From Myrica gale (Eukaryota; Streptophyta; Magnoliopsida; Fagales; Myricaceae), in NCBI GenBank assembly GCA_963930655.1, contig OZ005603.1, positions 10,935,001 to 10,999,000 of the forward strand: DNA of 64,000 nucleotides, in the 5' to 3' direction. Both the position numbers and the translations under genes were made by a program. Positions 45,192-58,153 of the stretch are shown piece by piece. Position 1 is the first letter of the stretch. The number at the start of each line of letters is the position of its first letter. The notes under the pieces are model-generated. The model made no database searches, was not told where the DNA came from, and worked only from the letters and a program-made list of their open reading frames with translations.

Positions 45192-45960
45192 ATGGATATG
45201 GTTAAACCGGAAGAGAAGCAAATGGGAGCAGAGGGTAGCGGCTCCAAAGATAAGCAAATGGACGATGACGACTTTTATAATGATGGGCTCCACGAGATGA
45301 CCGACGAGGAATACCTCTTCTTTCAATCTCATCGTTTGAAGTCAGACGTATGTGCAATCCGTTCCATTCGTTTATGCCTCTTCCCATGGTAGATGTTATT
45401 TTTGTTTAAACGGAAAAAGAATTAGTCGCCTTTGGTTGATCCCGTTTTAGGACTTTGACGTTCCCGCCATGCCTAAAGTCTTCTCTTGTGGTATGATCCA
45501 ACCATACGACATAACAGATGAGAGGGAACGCATGGAGATCGGTCGGTTTGCACAGATTGCAATCGACGAATACAACCGTCGATTCGAGGTGTGTTTTTTT
45601 ATTGTTTTTGTTTTGTTTATTTTTTTGGCTTTTGAAGATGATCTTCTTTTCAATCTGCCGTTCGTTTAGACAGAGAAATATCATGAAATAGCGATCTTCA
45701 GTGATAGCTAGTATCTGTACATGATGACATTGGATGCTGTGCAGAAAAAGAAAGGCAAGCTGGAGTTTGTGAAGGTTTTGAAGGCGATGTGTGGGGTTGT
45801 CGCTGGAGTCATATTCTACATAACGTTTGACGCCAAGGATCTTGCTGACGGAGGCATGATTAAGACCTATCAATCTGAGGTCTTCAGGGGAATAGTTCAA
45901 ACGTCGGTACTATCTTTTAGGCTAAAACCTCCTGATTCTGAGCAAGGTAATGTCGAGTGA
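45192..45960 (+). CDS. cystatin-like protein, copy 2
   Basis: Same three-exon structure as copy 1: 45192-45347, 45451-45588 and 45745-45960, with identical lengths. Introns are almost unchanged, exon 3 differs by one base and exon 1 by about five. Exon 2, however, has about 15 differences packed into the last 87 bp, giving DITDERERMEIGRFAQI where copy 1 has NITKEKTRIEVGQFAQL. The CGVVAG loop is the same in both. All frames are open and the splice sites are kept, so both copies may be expressed. Function is as for copy 1 and equally unproven. Confidence 0.75.
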
Positions 45961-47220
45961 TTGGATAATGTCTTTTGCAACTTGGACACTTAATTCTATG
46001 AGGTTATTGTTTTTGTTGCCTTAGCAAATTCGCTTGATAGATGGAAAGATCTCTGTAATTATGTTAAGTCGACCTCCCACAAGGGCATTAATCCGAGGAA
46101 ATAGGAATCGTGACAGGTCTCCTGTTGTGCCACTCAGTTTTTTCAGGGCCATGGCACTGTGACAGTTTTTTTTTTATAGCTAAAACAGATATGACCCTTG
46201 TACATTAAAAAAATGTTTTGAGTGCACCCTTTAAAGAGCGTAGCCATTTTATGTTATTTCAAGGATATCTAAGATATGCTATAGCCAATATGGCTTCACA
46301 AATACCAAACGTCCTCTCTAGATTGTCTTCTTGTCTTTCTTATATCTGTATCATTCCACTGGTAGTATTGTAGTCCTTCAACCCTACCTTCTTGTTCTAC
46401 TAGGTTTTGGCCCTCAACTCTCCGTTTGCCTTTTTGTCCTTGATCCTCTTGTTCGTTTTCAAATTATTGTTGCCCTTTCCTAAATAATATTGCCTGCCTC
46501 TTTGCTGTTGGTTCTTAAAAAACTTGTAGTAGTCAAGGTGTGAAGAACATTCTTCATGAATCCAACAATCTCCACCACTAAGTCTTTTTTTTTTAGTTCT
46601 AGTTTTTGCATTATCTGTTAAGTGTTTTTTTGTAGCTGGTCTGGGATACAGATAATATGTGATGCAGATAATATGTGATGAGAAAGTATACTTGCAAGCT
46701 TGGCAATGGAAAATTTTGAGAGTGATTAATGGGATGTTGGTTTTCTTTAGGGCGCAGCCTTGACTGCTATTTTGACTTATATATTAGAAGTTAGTACTTG
46801 TTTATGTAGTGAAGCTTTACATATGCATGAGGTTGATGGCTTATTCCTATTCTTTTCTTTTGCCCCTCGAGTAGGTTCCTGCATTCAGAAAGAATGGTTT
46901 TGGCAAAGTCAAGATTGAAATGGTTAGTATGTCTATTTCATGATAGGCAAGTGTGATTTGAGTTGCTGAGATGATGGTAATGTTTTGTTATAAGTGCTTG
47001 TTATATAGTTGTCATTATGCCCAAAGCCATAAGTTGGTAGTAAATGTGAGAGGATGCGAGAATACTTTGCTGAAATGAGTTTTTTTTTACTCTCTGTCAA
47101 GTCAGCTCCTTTTGTCATGTCTTTCATATTTGTTTCCTGTAAACAATTGTCCTTTGCTCCGTTCTTGAGGCTATCTATTTATGAAATAATTCATGCATAG
47201 AATCTCTCCTAAGATAACAA
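45961..47220. other. cystatin-like copy 2 3' flank
   Basis: Matches 38515-38588 and 40032-41220. It shows the empty site of the hAT MITE near 46024-46036. No further gene. Confidence 0.6.
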
Positions 47221-48951
47221 TTGTCCACTGGAAAAACGTCTCTATCTGGCACTGTGTACTTTGGCACCAAAGAGGTGTATTAACTGTCCGCCAAAAGAAT
47301 AATAGACAAGAGGAATAGAAGAAAGAATATAACGACCAATCCCTTAGATAACAAAAAAAAAAATTAACCAGCATGAAAGACGAAAACCAAAGGCAAATAG
47401 TACCATAAGTTATGGTCCACTGTAAGATCGAAGGCCGAAGCAAGGATAGATGCTGAAGAAAGAAAAAATGAACTAGAAAACGCGAAAGGATGACATTGAA
47501 ATATTACTGGACAAAGAAAGACGGAAAAAAAAAATCATCTGGCTCACCGACGTCCTCTGTGCCTGGGTGGGAAGTGCGTTAAGCCTACAGAACAAGTCTG
47601 GCGCCCACAACGTATAGGTCTGCTAGAGCTCAGATCTCTCTCGCCTGGGTGGGAAGTGCGTTAAGCCTACAAAACAAGTCTGGCGCCCACAAGGTATAGG
47701 TCTGCTAGAGCTCAGCTCTCTCTCTTGAGGTGAAGGAGGAAATCCTGCAATATCACCTTTGAGAGGGACTTACGTTGTCCAGCGCCCAAAAGCTTTCAGT
47801 TCATTATGCTCTCTCCCTCTCTTGACCGGTATCCTAGCCAGTAGTTGATTACCATGTCTGCTCTCTTTTTTTTTTTCATAAGTAAGTGCCATGTCTGCTT
47901 TGAAGAGGAAAGGGTGCAATATCAACTTCGAGAGGGACTCCATTTGTCCAGCGCCCAAAAGCTGGAGTTGGAGCCAAAATACCGAATCAAATTAGATGCA
48001 GATATTTCTTCCCTAATTCCCTATGAAAATGGTTAGATGTGAAATAGAAACCTTCCTCATGAACCCACCTAAATAGCTCAAGTTGCAGTGAAAGGTCTAT
48101 GAGAGTTTGGGTTAAGTGCACGTTCAGGAGATCAAACCATTAATTGCTTACAAAAACTCGCAACATAGATGAGGGAGGGACTGATTAGTAGGCCGTGGTC
48201 TATTCGGAGTCTATCGTAGCATTGAACCCAACTAGTGCAGCTGGGTCAAGTTCGTCTTAATCCAATGCACCCGAATGAGTGCTCGAATTTTCTTCGTCAC
48301 TAAAAAAAAAATCTTTGTAGATCTAAGATCTCAATGGAACAAGAAAAAAAAAAAAGGAAAAGCTAAAATCATCAACTATAAGAACAGTCAACTGCATCAC
48401 AGCAAAAACTCAATTTCAAATTGTGTTGCTTGAAATAATTGCAGTCACGATTATGGAGATTCAAAGAGAAAATGGGAGCTAGTCTTAATTGATAATTTAT
48501 ATGCTTGTACGTAGAATAATGTACCTATGGAATCCTATCACTGTTTAAGGAAAACATTTTCCATTACCAAATACTCTCTCAATCTCGAAATTCATATAAT
48601 TTTTTAAGAGTAGTTTTATTGATAAAATGTTAGTGACGAGATATCAATTGTATTCAGGCCATCACAAAATTAATTGGATATCAAACGTAATATTACCTTC
48701 TTCTTTTTTTATCCATATACTCTTACAAATATTGTATGTATCCCAAAATAAAATCGATAGCACCCAAACTACAGGTAATAGATAGCGAGGGGTAAACCGG
48801 GCCTGGCCCATAGCAAAACAGACAACCTAACTGGGCCTTCATTAATGGTAACTTGTAAATGGATACTTCATTATTTCCTTTTCTTCATCTTTTGTACATC
48901 TTCTCTTAAATCACAGCAACAACAAAAAAAAAATCATGACTTTGAAAGTTA
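47221..48951. other. spacer with local tandem repeats
   Basis: No gene recognised. It contains the 82-bp tandem repeat at 47561-47724 and two further related pieces ending CCAGCGCCCAAAAGC (about 47735-47800 and 47905-47965). Confidence 0.45.
47561..47724. repeat. 82-bp tandem repeat, two units
   Basis: GCCTGGGTGGGAAGTGCG begins each unit (47561 and 47643); the units differ at only a few positions. Confidence 0.92.
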
Positions 48952-49149
48952 GGCTGCGTTTGCGTTCTAAAATTTTACACCATCTAAAATTTTAACACAA
49001 TAAAATATTTCAATATAATCTCTCTCCTCCATCAAATCATTACTTTTCACTACAAAAAATATAAAAAATTACATCTCTCTTCACTTTTTCACTAAACCCA
49101 ATACCTAAAATTTTAACAACACTAAAATTTTACAAAACAAACCCACCCT
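48952..49149. mobile_element. MITE, GGCTGCGTTTG ends
   Basis: Nearly the same interior as the element at 32581-32776, in the same orientation, and the same length class. Non-coding. Confidence 0.75.
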
Positions 49150-49222
49150 TAGTTTATTGAGCTTTTTGGCAAAATTGTAGGTGAAAGAGAGTGAGTGAAA
49201 GAATGGGCAAACCCACCCTTGG

Positions 49223-49528
49223 GTTATGTTCGTGTTGAGTAAAAATGTAGGATTTTAGAGAAATTGTGAATTTTTATGTTGAATAGTGTTTTATTGGTGT
49301 TTGTGTAAAGTGGAGAGAGAAATGATTTGATGTAATTGTTTAATAAAAAAGTATTAGAGTTATGTGAAAAAGTATAGAGAGAGAAAATTTATGTTGAATA
49401 AAAAATTAAAAAATTGTTGGAGATTGTGTAAAATGTATTTGTGTTTGTGTTTGAATTCTAAACATGTTCGGTGCTAGATTTGTGAATATAGTTAGAATCC
49501 TGAAAAAAAGTATGAAAACGAACATTAC
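49223..49528. mobile_element. MITE, ATGTTCG ends
   Basis: Inverted counterpart of 33572-33866. It starts TTATGTTCGTGTTGAG and ends GAAAACGAACATTA. Non-coding. Confidence 0.75.
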
Positions 49529-49737
49529 CCAAGTTTGGTTGGATCGAGACAAGACTCATCTGAATCTATTGGGCCGAACTCGGGTGTTTACCCAAAACAG
49601 AAAGAGAAGAAAACGCCCAAAAAAAGAAGAAAACCAAAATACAAACGGTAGTCCCACACATCACTGATTAGTGATCACTCCGATTCACTAATATAAAACG
49701 ACAAGCATGTATTCACGTCGGCTACCAACTCCCACAC

Positions 49738-51038
49738 ATCGTTGTGTGATTTAAAAAGAAAAAAAGAAAAAGTGGGAAAGGAAAAAGAGGAAAGGCAATC
49801 TTATTAAGGATAAGAAGACTGAAGGATAAAGTAGTACAATGGTTTCAAAGGCCGGTTGTTTGCTTGATATTGTTGGCATCAGCTTTCAGCGATTTCATCT
49901 TGTCTTGCTGATGGGCCATATCATAAGTTCCATGAAGACCAAAGAATACATAGTATACTAACATTACAAAGCTGCAGATTCCAAATCTAGTAAATGACTC
50001 AGAACCCAAAGATCCCATGAGAAAGATATTTGTCGCAATTGACAGGGATGGAAGCCAGGGGACGAGTGGAACCCCCCAAACTTTAGGCGTCCTTTGTTGA
50101 GGGAGAAACATTGAAAGCCCTGCTGTTCCCAAGAGCCTAAGAGGAATAGTAATAGTATATCCAAGCCAACCATCGGGATTCAATCCCCAGCATGCTGCAG
50201 TTGCCATTGAGGAGGCAATAATGATCAACAAGAAGATAACAAGCTTCAGGAGGTTAATTCGCGGGGTGATTTCTCTCACGTAGTATCTCCTCACAAGAAG
50301 TGCAACAGGCATCATCGTAAAGATAAAAAGTGTGCTCACTGATAACAGGCCTGCCAGGACATCCAAGCTAGAAAAGAAAGCAATACAGGCACTTGAAATG
50401 GTAATCAATAGTGTAGCATTTATGGGGGTTCCTGTCTTTGGGTGGACAAGAGCAAACCATGGCGGAATCATGTGAGCTCTTGCAATATGAGTAACATATC
50501 GTGCCTGTCCTAGTGCCCCTACAAGAAGAACAGTTGTCATTCCCTTTAAGGCACCAAGAGCTACCAGGTACTTTGCCCATTTCATGCCCACACTCTGGAA
50601 AGCTATTGAATATGGTGCTTCCCGATCAATGTCTGTGTACTTCTGCATCATAGCCAGCGCAAGTGCCATTAAGCAATATATCACGGTGATGATGGACATG
50701 GATCCAAGCAATCCTAATGGTATGTCTCTCGATGGATTTTTGGTTTCTTCAGCCATGGTGGCAATATTGTCAAATCCACCATAAGCAAAGTAAACAATTG
50801 CAGCAGCCTGGAAGATTCCTTTTGCTCCGTAAGGCAAGAAGGGTGTCAAATTTGACGTTTTGGCGTGAGCAAAGCCTGCAATTATCACAAAGAAAATTAC
50901 TATAGTGTTAATAGCAGATGCTATCCAGTTTAAGTACGAAGTTTTCCTCGTGCTGATCATTGCAATTGTTGCGGCAATTGAAAGGACAGCGACAGCTATT
51001 GGGTCAAGGAAATTAAACCCATCAGTGAGGTTTGTGAG
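49738..51038. repeat. duplication block A, copy 2, left part
   Basis: Homologous to 30388-31697. The block resumes at 58605 after the copia element and continues to the window end. Confidence 0.85.
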
Positions 51039-51489
51039 TGTTGGAAAATCCCATGATACATGGGTGCATCCACATGTGAGTTTAAATTTAAAAGCTAGAG
51101 TTTGAATTATAGTTAAACTGAAGATCTTATGTAGATCTCTATTTGAATTCAAACTTAGCTGATTTATCTCCTAAGGATTCTTTGTGTGAGATTCCTATGT
51201 GTTTATTTAAGAAAATAAACTAGGAGAGAAAAATCAATCGACGTATTTTCTAAACACTCACAGAGAAGAACTTTATCTCAAGGCATCAGGCTTCCATCTT
51301 TTAGCCTTGGATCTGAAGCGTGGAATTCACAAGGAGACTCTGGTAGACTCCTGAACGACTTGAGAGCATTGTTCGAGATTCGTGGATCGTTGATCGTGGG
51401 GCTGTAAGACGAGCAACCAATATTCCTGCAAACCGGAGATTCCGCACAAGGTATTTCGGATACTCACTCCGTTTAAGCAAAATCTAACA
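51039..51489 (+). repeat. 5' LTR
   Basis: Begins TGTTGGAAAATCCC and ends GCAAAATCTAACA. Same length as the 3' LTR. Confidence 0.96.
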
Positions 51490-51503
51490 TTGGTATCGGA
51501 GCC
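51490..51503 (+). promoter_or_regulatory. primer-binding site, initiator tRNA-Met type
   Basis: TTGGTATCGGAGCC follows the LTR directly. It matches the 3' end of initiator tRNA-Met (usual TGGTATCAGAGC) with one change. Confidence 0.85.
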
Positions 51504-52939
51504 AGGTTAGCTTATTTTCGCCCCGTATAACATGTTTAAACTTCTATGATGATTGAATAACATGTTTATTTTATTTCGATTTAATTTGTTTAATATTGAA
51601 ATATATGTGAGCATGTTGAAAATATGTTATAAATGATTTAAAATATGTTTTTAAATTATGAATGAAAAGGATCGAGAATTTGTTCTTCGGTACAAGAATA
51701 TGCTATGCATGTTTTTCAGTTTTAATAATATTGAAACTGAACAATTTGTTTTTTCCCGTGACATGGAGTTGTTTCTCGAAAAATCACAAAAAAGCGAGAT
51801 TTATTACTTTATGTAGCTTTACGTTTGTGGATTAGCCCTTTGAAATTTGTTTTCGAAATTGTGTTTTGTTTTAAACGATTATACATGCTCAGTGAAATTT
51901 GTTTTTGAGATCTGTTTGAAATAAAATTTGAACCTGTTTTTTCTTCGTGAAAACGCAAAATGAACCGTGAAAGAAGAGGAAAACGTGGCCGGCGGCTAGT
52001 GGCTTGCCGCCTACCACCGCCCTGTGGTGCTGGCCGGAGCGCGCCTGGTGACCGGCGCTGCTCCTCCCAGCAGCAGATCTGAGGAGGTCTCCGCCTGGGA
52101 GGCGGAGACACCTCCAGAAGTTCACACCCGTGTATATCACGGGTGGGTGGGAGGGCTACCAATCGGCGGCCACCCACGCGCCGGTAGGCTTCGCGGTGGC
52201 CCCCGCTGGAACGGCCGGTAAGCGTCCGACCTATGGCTGGCCGGACGTGGCCAGCCGACGGCTGACGGCGGCCAGCAGTGCTGGCCGCAGCTCCCTCTCC
52301 AGGGAGCCTCAAGCGGCGCCCAGGGATAAGATCCCCGGGTCGCCTGCTTGGGCCAAGCGGGTAGGGCTTCCCAAGCCCTACCCGGCCCATTAGTTGGGCA
52401 ATTTGTTTTATAAGGGCCCGAACCATTTTTTTAAGTTTTGGGCTGTTTTTTTAAAAAGGCCCGGAAAGAAAAAGCCCCAATTCGTTTGGGCAAGTTTTTT
52501 TTACAATATGGGCTATTTTTATTAGAGGCCCAGAAAGGTAAGCCCAATAAGTTTGGGCGGTCAAAAAAAAAAAAAAAAAAAGACCTTTCGGCGTAGGGGG
52601 GTTCGAACCCCTCACGCAAGGCTAAATATGACAACGCCTACCACTGAGCCACAGTGACTCATGTGGCAATATGGTATTTTTTTTTAAATTAATATAGTTA
52701 TACACGTGAAAATATTTCTGTAATAATTTTTTTATAGCTACTGTTTTATTTAATTCGTTTAAATAAATGACCATATTGTTTTAAAATTATGAATTTTATT
52801 CAATGTGCATGTTATAAATTTATTATATTATGTGTATAATTATTTCTAGCATGATTGTGAATATGATTTGTTATTTATTCATAATAAATTGTTATGCATA
52901 TTTGTTATGCAATTGAATTAAATGTAGTGAAAGAATTTA
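51504..52939 (+). other. copia leader, GC-rich in the middle
   Basis: About 1.4 kb without sense-strand coding. Bases 51980-52400 are far more GC-rich than anything nearby; a 205-codon minus-strand frame (51809-52426) there is low-complexity Arg/Pro/Gly and is not taken as a gene. AAA-rich 52563-52581 and a tRNA-like stretch follow. Confidence 0.6.
52584..52662 (-). other. tRNA-like sequence in copia leader
   Basis: On the minus strand: TGTGGCTCAGTGGTAGGCG (box A pattern) and, 26 nt later, GGGGTTCGAACCCCCC (box B, with a perfect T-arm stem and TTCGAAC loop). A T-run follows downstream, as at pol III terminators. The acceptor stem and anticodon arm do not fold convincingly, so it is a tRNA-related or SINE-derived remnant and not a clear tRNA gene. 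Confidence 0.55.
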
Positions 52940-55900
52940 ATGGTCCAGTTAGGATTTTGGAATAAATTTTTGCAATGTGTGCTAATGTCAAAATCGTGCA
53001 TTGAATGTAGTGAAATGGCCACAAAAAGTGTAGTTGCTGACCTGACCAAGGGAGAGAAATTGGACGGTACTAATTATGACATGTGGCACAGAAAGATACA
53101 ATACCTGCTAAATGAACAGGAAGTTTTGGAGAATCTGACCTCAAGTATGTCCCAACCTGAAGATGGGAACACTGCCCAACATCGTCGGGACATTGAGGCT
53201 CACAAAGCCTGGGCTAAAAAGGATAGGTGCGCGCGCTTTACAATGTTAAGCAGCATGCACAATGATCTGATAGGAGAGTTTGAAAACTACTCAACTGCCC
53301 AGGAAATGTGGATCCAACTGAAAGCTGCTTATGGGGGTACATCTGCAACTAGGTTGCGTGCTCTTACCTTGAGGTTTGAGCAGTATGTAATGGACCCGAA
53401 GCATACCATGACAGTCCATCTGAGAAACATGTCTGCCTTGATCCGTGATCTGAAGGCTGCAGGTGTTAATCTCACCGATGAGCAGCAAGTTCAAGCTGTG
53501 ATACGTTCACTGCCAGAGTCCCAATGGGGGCAAATGAAACTTGTGTTGACTCATAGTGAGAATATTAAGACATTTGTTGATATTTCTCGCCATTTAGAGC
53601 TGGAGGCGGAGCGCCTGGGAGCGAACCGTCCAACCGCGCTTGTTGCCCAAGGTGGGCAACGCAAGACATTTAGGCCTAAGCGCAAAGCGGCTGAGAAATC
53701 AACTGGTACAACAAAGGGTCTTGGGCCAAAGAATGAAAAGACTGCAAAGCGCCGCAGAGGCAAGCGCGCTGGCAAGAAAGATAAGACCAAGATGAAATGT
53801 TATAACTGTGGTCAGAAGGGTCACTTCGCTCGTGAGTGCACTGAGCCGAAGAAGGTACCATCTGGACCCAACTCTCTCCTTACTTTTGTTTGTTCACATG
53901 TTTACGTTGCTGACTCGATCCCTGAATGGATTGTAGATACAGGAGCAACCAAACATGTAGCGAGAGATCGAGTTGGCTTTGTAGATTACAGAAAACTACC
54001 AGCAGGCAACCAGTACGTTATTTTGGGTAACGGAACGAGAGAAAAAGTATTGAGAGTTGGAATTTTTCAACTCAAGATGCGTCTGGGACGTACGTTACTT
54101 CTTCATGATGTGCTCTATGCACCTGGTGTTAAATGTAATCTATTTTCAGTTATTTCTATGTTAGACCTTGGTTTCAGTTTTCATTTTGATGGGCCACAGA
54201 TGGATTTTTATTTGAATAAGGCTTTGTATGGACAAAGTTTTTTAAATAATGGTTTCTTTATGTTGGATTTGGAACCTTCCTCTATTTCTTACGTTGCTGA
54301 TAATGATGATGTTATTTCTAACTCTGTGAAATGGCATGCTAGACTAGGACACATAGGAAAAGATAGAATGGCTCGACTAGCTAGAGAAGGCCTATTGGGG
54401 CCTCTCGCTAATGTAAGCCTACCTGTGTGTGAGTCCTGTTTAGCCGGTAAAACATGTAGAAAACCTTTTGGTAAGGCACCTAGGGCATCTCATCCTCTAG
54501 AATTAATCCATTCAGACATTTGCGGACCTATGAACGTTAAGGCACGCCATGGCGCATCTTATTTCCTCACCTTGATAGATGATTATTCCCGTTTCAGTTA
54601 CGTTTATCTGATCTCCCATCGCTATGAAGCATTGGATTGCTTCAAACGTTTTTTGGCAGAGGTTGAGAATCAGAAAGAGAGGAATTTAAAAATTCTTCGC
54701 ACTGATCGGGGTCGGGAATATCTATCCACTCAGTTTCAGCAACTGTGTGAGGAAAAAGGTATACGCAGGCAATTAACAATTCCTGGAACTCCGCAACAAA
54801 ATGGTGTTGCAGAAAGAAGGAATCGTACTTTATTAGAAATGGTTAGATCGATGATGGCGCAGGCCAACCTCCCAATATCTTTCTGGGGGGATGCTCTTCT
54901 TACTGCTGCCTACATCCTCAACCGAGTGCCTTCGAAGTCAGTTCCTAACACCCCATATGAATCTTGGAATGACGCAAAACCTATTTTGGAGCATTTGCGG
55001 CCTTGGGGTTCTGCGGGATTTGTTCACAACACTTCCCATAAGTTCGGGAAACTAGGTCCTAGAGCTAACAAACATATCTTCATAAGATACTCTGAAAGCT
55101 CAAAGGGATACGTGATGTTTGGTGAACATCCCAATGGAGGAATGACTGAGATAGAGTCGCGTGATGTCACATTCATTGAGAGTGATTTTCCAGATATTGG
55201 TGAAGCAAAGCAAAGTCTTTCACTCTTTGAGTTACAAGAGTTGGAAGGGGTCACATCATCTTCTGGTGCAGGTGGGGATTTTGTATCTCATCCTGAAATC
55301 ACCAGAGAGATTGGTAGTGACTTAGCTCCTAGTGGGAGTGTACCAGTAAGTGGGAGTGTACCACTAGTGAATGACTCAGAAGAGTCTCAGATACGAAGAA
55401 GTGAACGTGGAACTATTCCCCGTCGTCGATTTGAGATTGAAGGGGAATCTTTCATGTGTGCTCCGTATGACCCTGATGAACCTGCTTCGTATAAGGAAGC
55501 ATTAGCTTCACCTGTCTCAGATGAATGGTTGGTTGCTATGAGGGACGAGATAAGTTCAATGGCAAAGAACCAAGTGTGGGAATTAGTTGATCTTCCGCCT
55601 GGGCGTAAGACCATTGGCAACAAATGGGTCATAAAAATTAAGCGCAATGCAGTTGGATCGATTGATAAGTATAAGGCCCGTCTCGTGGCGAAAGGTTATA
55701 CCCAGAAAGAAGGTATAGACTATGAAGAAACATTCTCCCCAGTGGTGAGAATTGCTTCTATTCGCCTCATTCTAGCTATAGTTGCATCCTTAGATTTGGA
55801 ACTTTTCCAAATGGATGTGAAAACAGCATTTCTCAATGGAGAACTAGACGAAGAGATCTACATGGATCAACCTGTTGGCTTTGAGGCCCAGGGAAAAGAG

Positions 55901-57043
55901 CGCAAAGTATGCCGGCTCAAACGTTCCATATATGGTCTTAAACAGTCGTCTAGACAGTGGTACTTCAAATTTCATGAGGCCATCACTTTGTTTGGCTTTG
56001 AAATGTTGGAAGAGGATCATTGTGTGTATGTCAAATATACAGGAAAGAGCTTTGTGCTCCTGTCGTTGTATGTAGATGACATTTTGTTAGCTGGAAATGA
56101 TTTAGACATGATTGTCGCCACCAAAGGGTGGTTGTCCTCTACTTTTGAGATGAAGGACATGGGTGAGGCAAATTTTGTGCTTGGAGTCAAGATCTTTAGA
56201 GATCGATCTAGGAAGCTTCTTGGATTGTCTCAGGAGACATATGTCAGGAGGATTCTAGAACGTTTCCATATGCATAATTCGAAACCCGTAGACACTCCAA
56301 TCGAGAAGGGATATACATTGAGCCTTGATAATTGTCCTAAGAGTGATGAGGAAAAGATTAAAATGGCTAGGGTTCCCTATGCGAATGCAGTTGGAAGTCT
56401 GATGTACGCTATGATGTGTACTCGACCGGACATTTGTTTTGCAGTAGGTATGGTAAGTCGTTATCAAAGTAACCCTGGACCTGTTCATTGACAAGCGGTT
56501 AAGAGGATCTTTCGATATTTGCGTGGGACTTCGGATCTTGTTCTTTGCTATCAGGGTGGAGATATGAGATTGAGAGGTTATTGTGATGCTGATTGGGCTA
56601 GTGACAGAGATGAACGTAAATCCACTACGGGTTACGCATTTCTACTTAGTGCAGGAACCATCTCTTGGTGCAGCAAGAAACAATCATGTATAGCTTTGTC
56701 CACGATGAAGTCTGAGTATGTTGCTTGTTCAGCAGCAGTACAAGAGGCTGTTTGGTTGAGGAGATTCTTTCAGCGCCTATCTGTTACGGCTCTTGCAGAT
56801 GAAGCCGTTAAGATATATAGTGATAGTATGGCGGCTTTAGCATATACTAAGGATCCCAAATACCATGGAAAGACCAAACACATTGACATTCGTTATCACT
56901 ACATTCGTGACATTGTTGCACGTGGAGAGGTGATCCTACAACATATTTCCACTAGCAAGATGATAGCCGACCCGCTTACAAAGGCTATTGCTAGAGATAT
57001 TTTTCAGACTCATGTTAGGAGTTTGGGACTTCGTAGGATTTGA
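52940..57043 (+). pseudogene. copia gag-pol polyprotein with one nonsense codon
   Basis: Open from 52940 (Met at 53015, [13 protein letters not shown], is the likelier start) to a TGA at 56489-56491, then in the same frame to 57043. Domains with residue positions from 52940: gag about 25-230; CCHC knuckle [14 protein letters not shown] about 285; protease [11 protein letters not shown] about 330; integrase zinc [17 protein letters not shown] about 464; integrase core HSDICGP and DDYSRF about 523-545, [13 protein letters not shown] about 625; reverse transcriptase from about 890 with [11 protein letters not shown] about 1043; RNase H after the stop with KQSCIALSTMKSEY. The TGA sits where copia proteins usually have Trp (PVH-W-QAVKRI), so a single base change separates RNase H. 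Mobility in cis is therefore doubtful. Confidence 0.93.
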
Positions 57044-58140
57044 TATATGTTGTTTATGGATATCTCATTTGACATTTTGTAATAAGAGGTATTTTTTGCA
57101 TTAATGATATTGTTCATTTTTCCATACACATTGTGTTTTAATTGATACTTTGTAGCACATATTGTTGATGTGTCACCAGGTTATGATCGATCCACTCACA
57201 TGGATGATCACCCTAGCGCTTGGATAGCGAGTGGGATGAGACAAAATTATTAATTTGGCGCTTAGAAAGCGGACAAGTAATTGTCTTGACGTTTTAGTAA
57301 CGTGCAAGATTATTTTAAGAATGTCGCCTTAGCTGGGCTAAGATGAGACTTATCAAAGTCGCACATGAAGGATACACGAAACTTCATGAAACCTGAATAA
57401 AGCCGAATGTGAGATCTTATACAGGCGCTTGACGAGCGATTGTAGTAAGACACTCAGATTAGTACGCCTTCATGGCGACTAGATCAAGATTCGTACGGCG
57501 TTAGAGTGTGACAAGCCCATTTGAGTGGGAGCTCCGCCGTAGCATACATTTCATACTGTATGTGCTATTGCCGACCAATTGAGGGAGTGATAGATGAATC
57601 CCTGTTCCGTCACTATGTGAGCCCTTATAGACCTATTGAAGGTCTACTCTGTGCCCTTTGAACCTGGAACTATGTCATGAAGTGGAAACTCGATGACGCT
57701 ACTTTAGCATGTTTTCTTAGGACCACGATTTATACGGTCTCGCGGAGCATGTCTAGGAAAGCAGTCAAGTAGAAACAAATTGACTTGAGTGTCTAGGGAA
57801 AATTATTATGGATACACACCTTTATTTTATGGCTCATTGTCCGGACGATTATGTCATTTTGTGTTGACACAGTCATGAGCATATTATATGATGTAAGATC
57901 GAGTGTTGCTTTAAGCTTTGATGCTTATAAGGGATTAAAGAGACTCGATCTAGTGTGATCAAATAGTTTGGGGCATGGACGAGATATTTTTTGAGTGAGG
58001 TGCTATGTTGGTAAGATGGTAACTTGATATAGCCCTCCTACCCTATGCTTTCTCGTCAGGTCGCACGCTTCATTTCCAGTATGTAAGGATGACGAGATAA
58101 GAGTTCAAAATGAGAAAATTGTAGGGATGACACTAATGTG
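57044..58140 (+). other. copia 3' non-coding region
   Basis: 1.1 kb between gag-pol and the polypurine tract. No frame of note; GCTTGGATAGCGAGTGG/GCGCTTAGAAAGCGG-like words recur near 57215-57275. Confidence 0.6.
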
Positions 58141-58153
58141 GATGAGTGGGAGA
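58141..58153 (+). promoter_or_regulatory. polypurine tract
   Basis: GATGAGTGGGAGA immediately precedes the 3' LTR, the expected plus-strand primer position. Confidence 0.75.

Larger units (their letters stand above)
43655..47220. repeat. duplication block B, copy 2
   Basis: Direct duplicate of block B copy 1, from GATAAAGGTACTCACG to about TCTCTCCTAAGATAACAA. It lacks the hAT MITE, and has extra segments at about 43955-44280 and 44610-45090. Confidence 0.85.

Noticed and set aside
45406..45900. Minus-strand frames of 155-164 codons over both cystatin-like genes
   Set aside because: Shadows of the spliced plus-strand gene; they cross its introns and have no domain.
51809..52426. 205-codon minus-strand frame in the copia leader
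   Set aside because: Arg/Pro/Gly low-complexity from a GC-rich island; no domain, and no support other than length.
52431..52634. Minus-strand frame containing REGFEPPYAE
   Set aside because: This peptide is what box B of a tRNA-like sequence gives when translated; it is not a protein gene.
52584..52662. Functional tRNA gene
   Set aside because: Boxes A and B are good but the acceptor stem and anticodon arm could not be folded convincingly.
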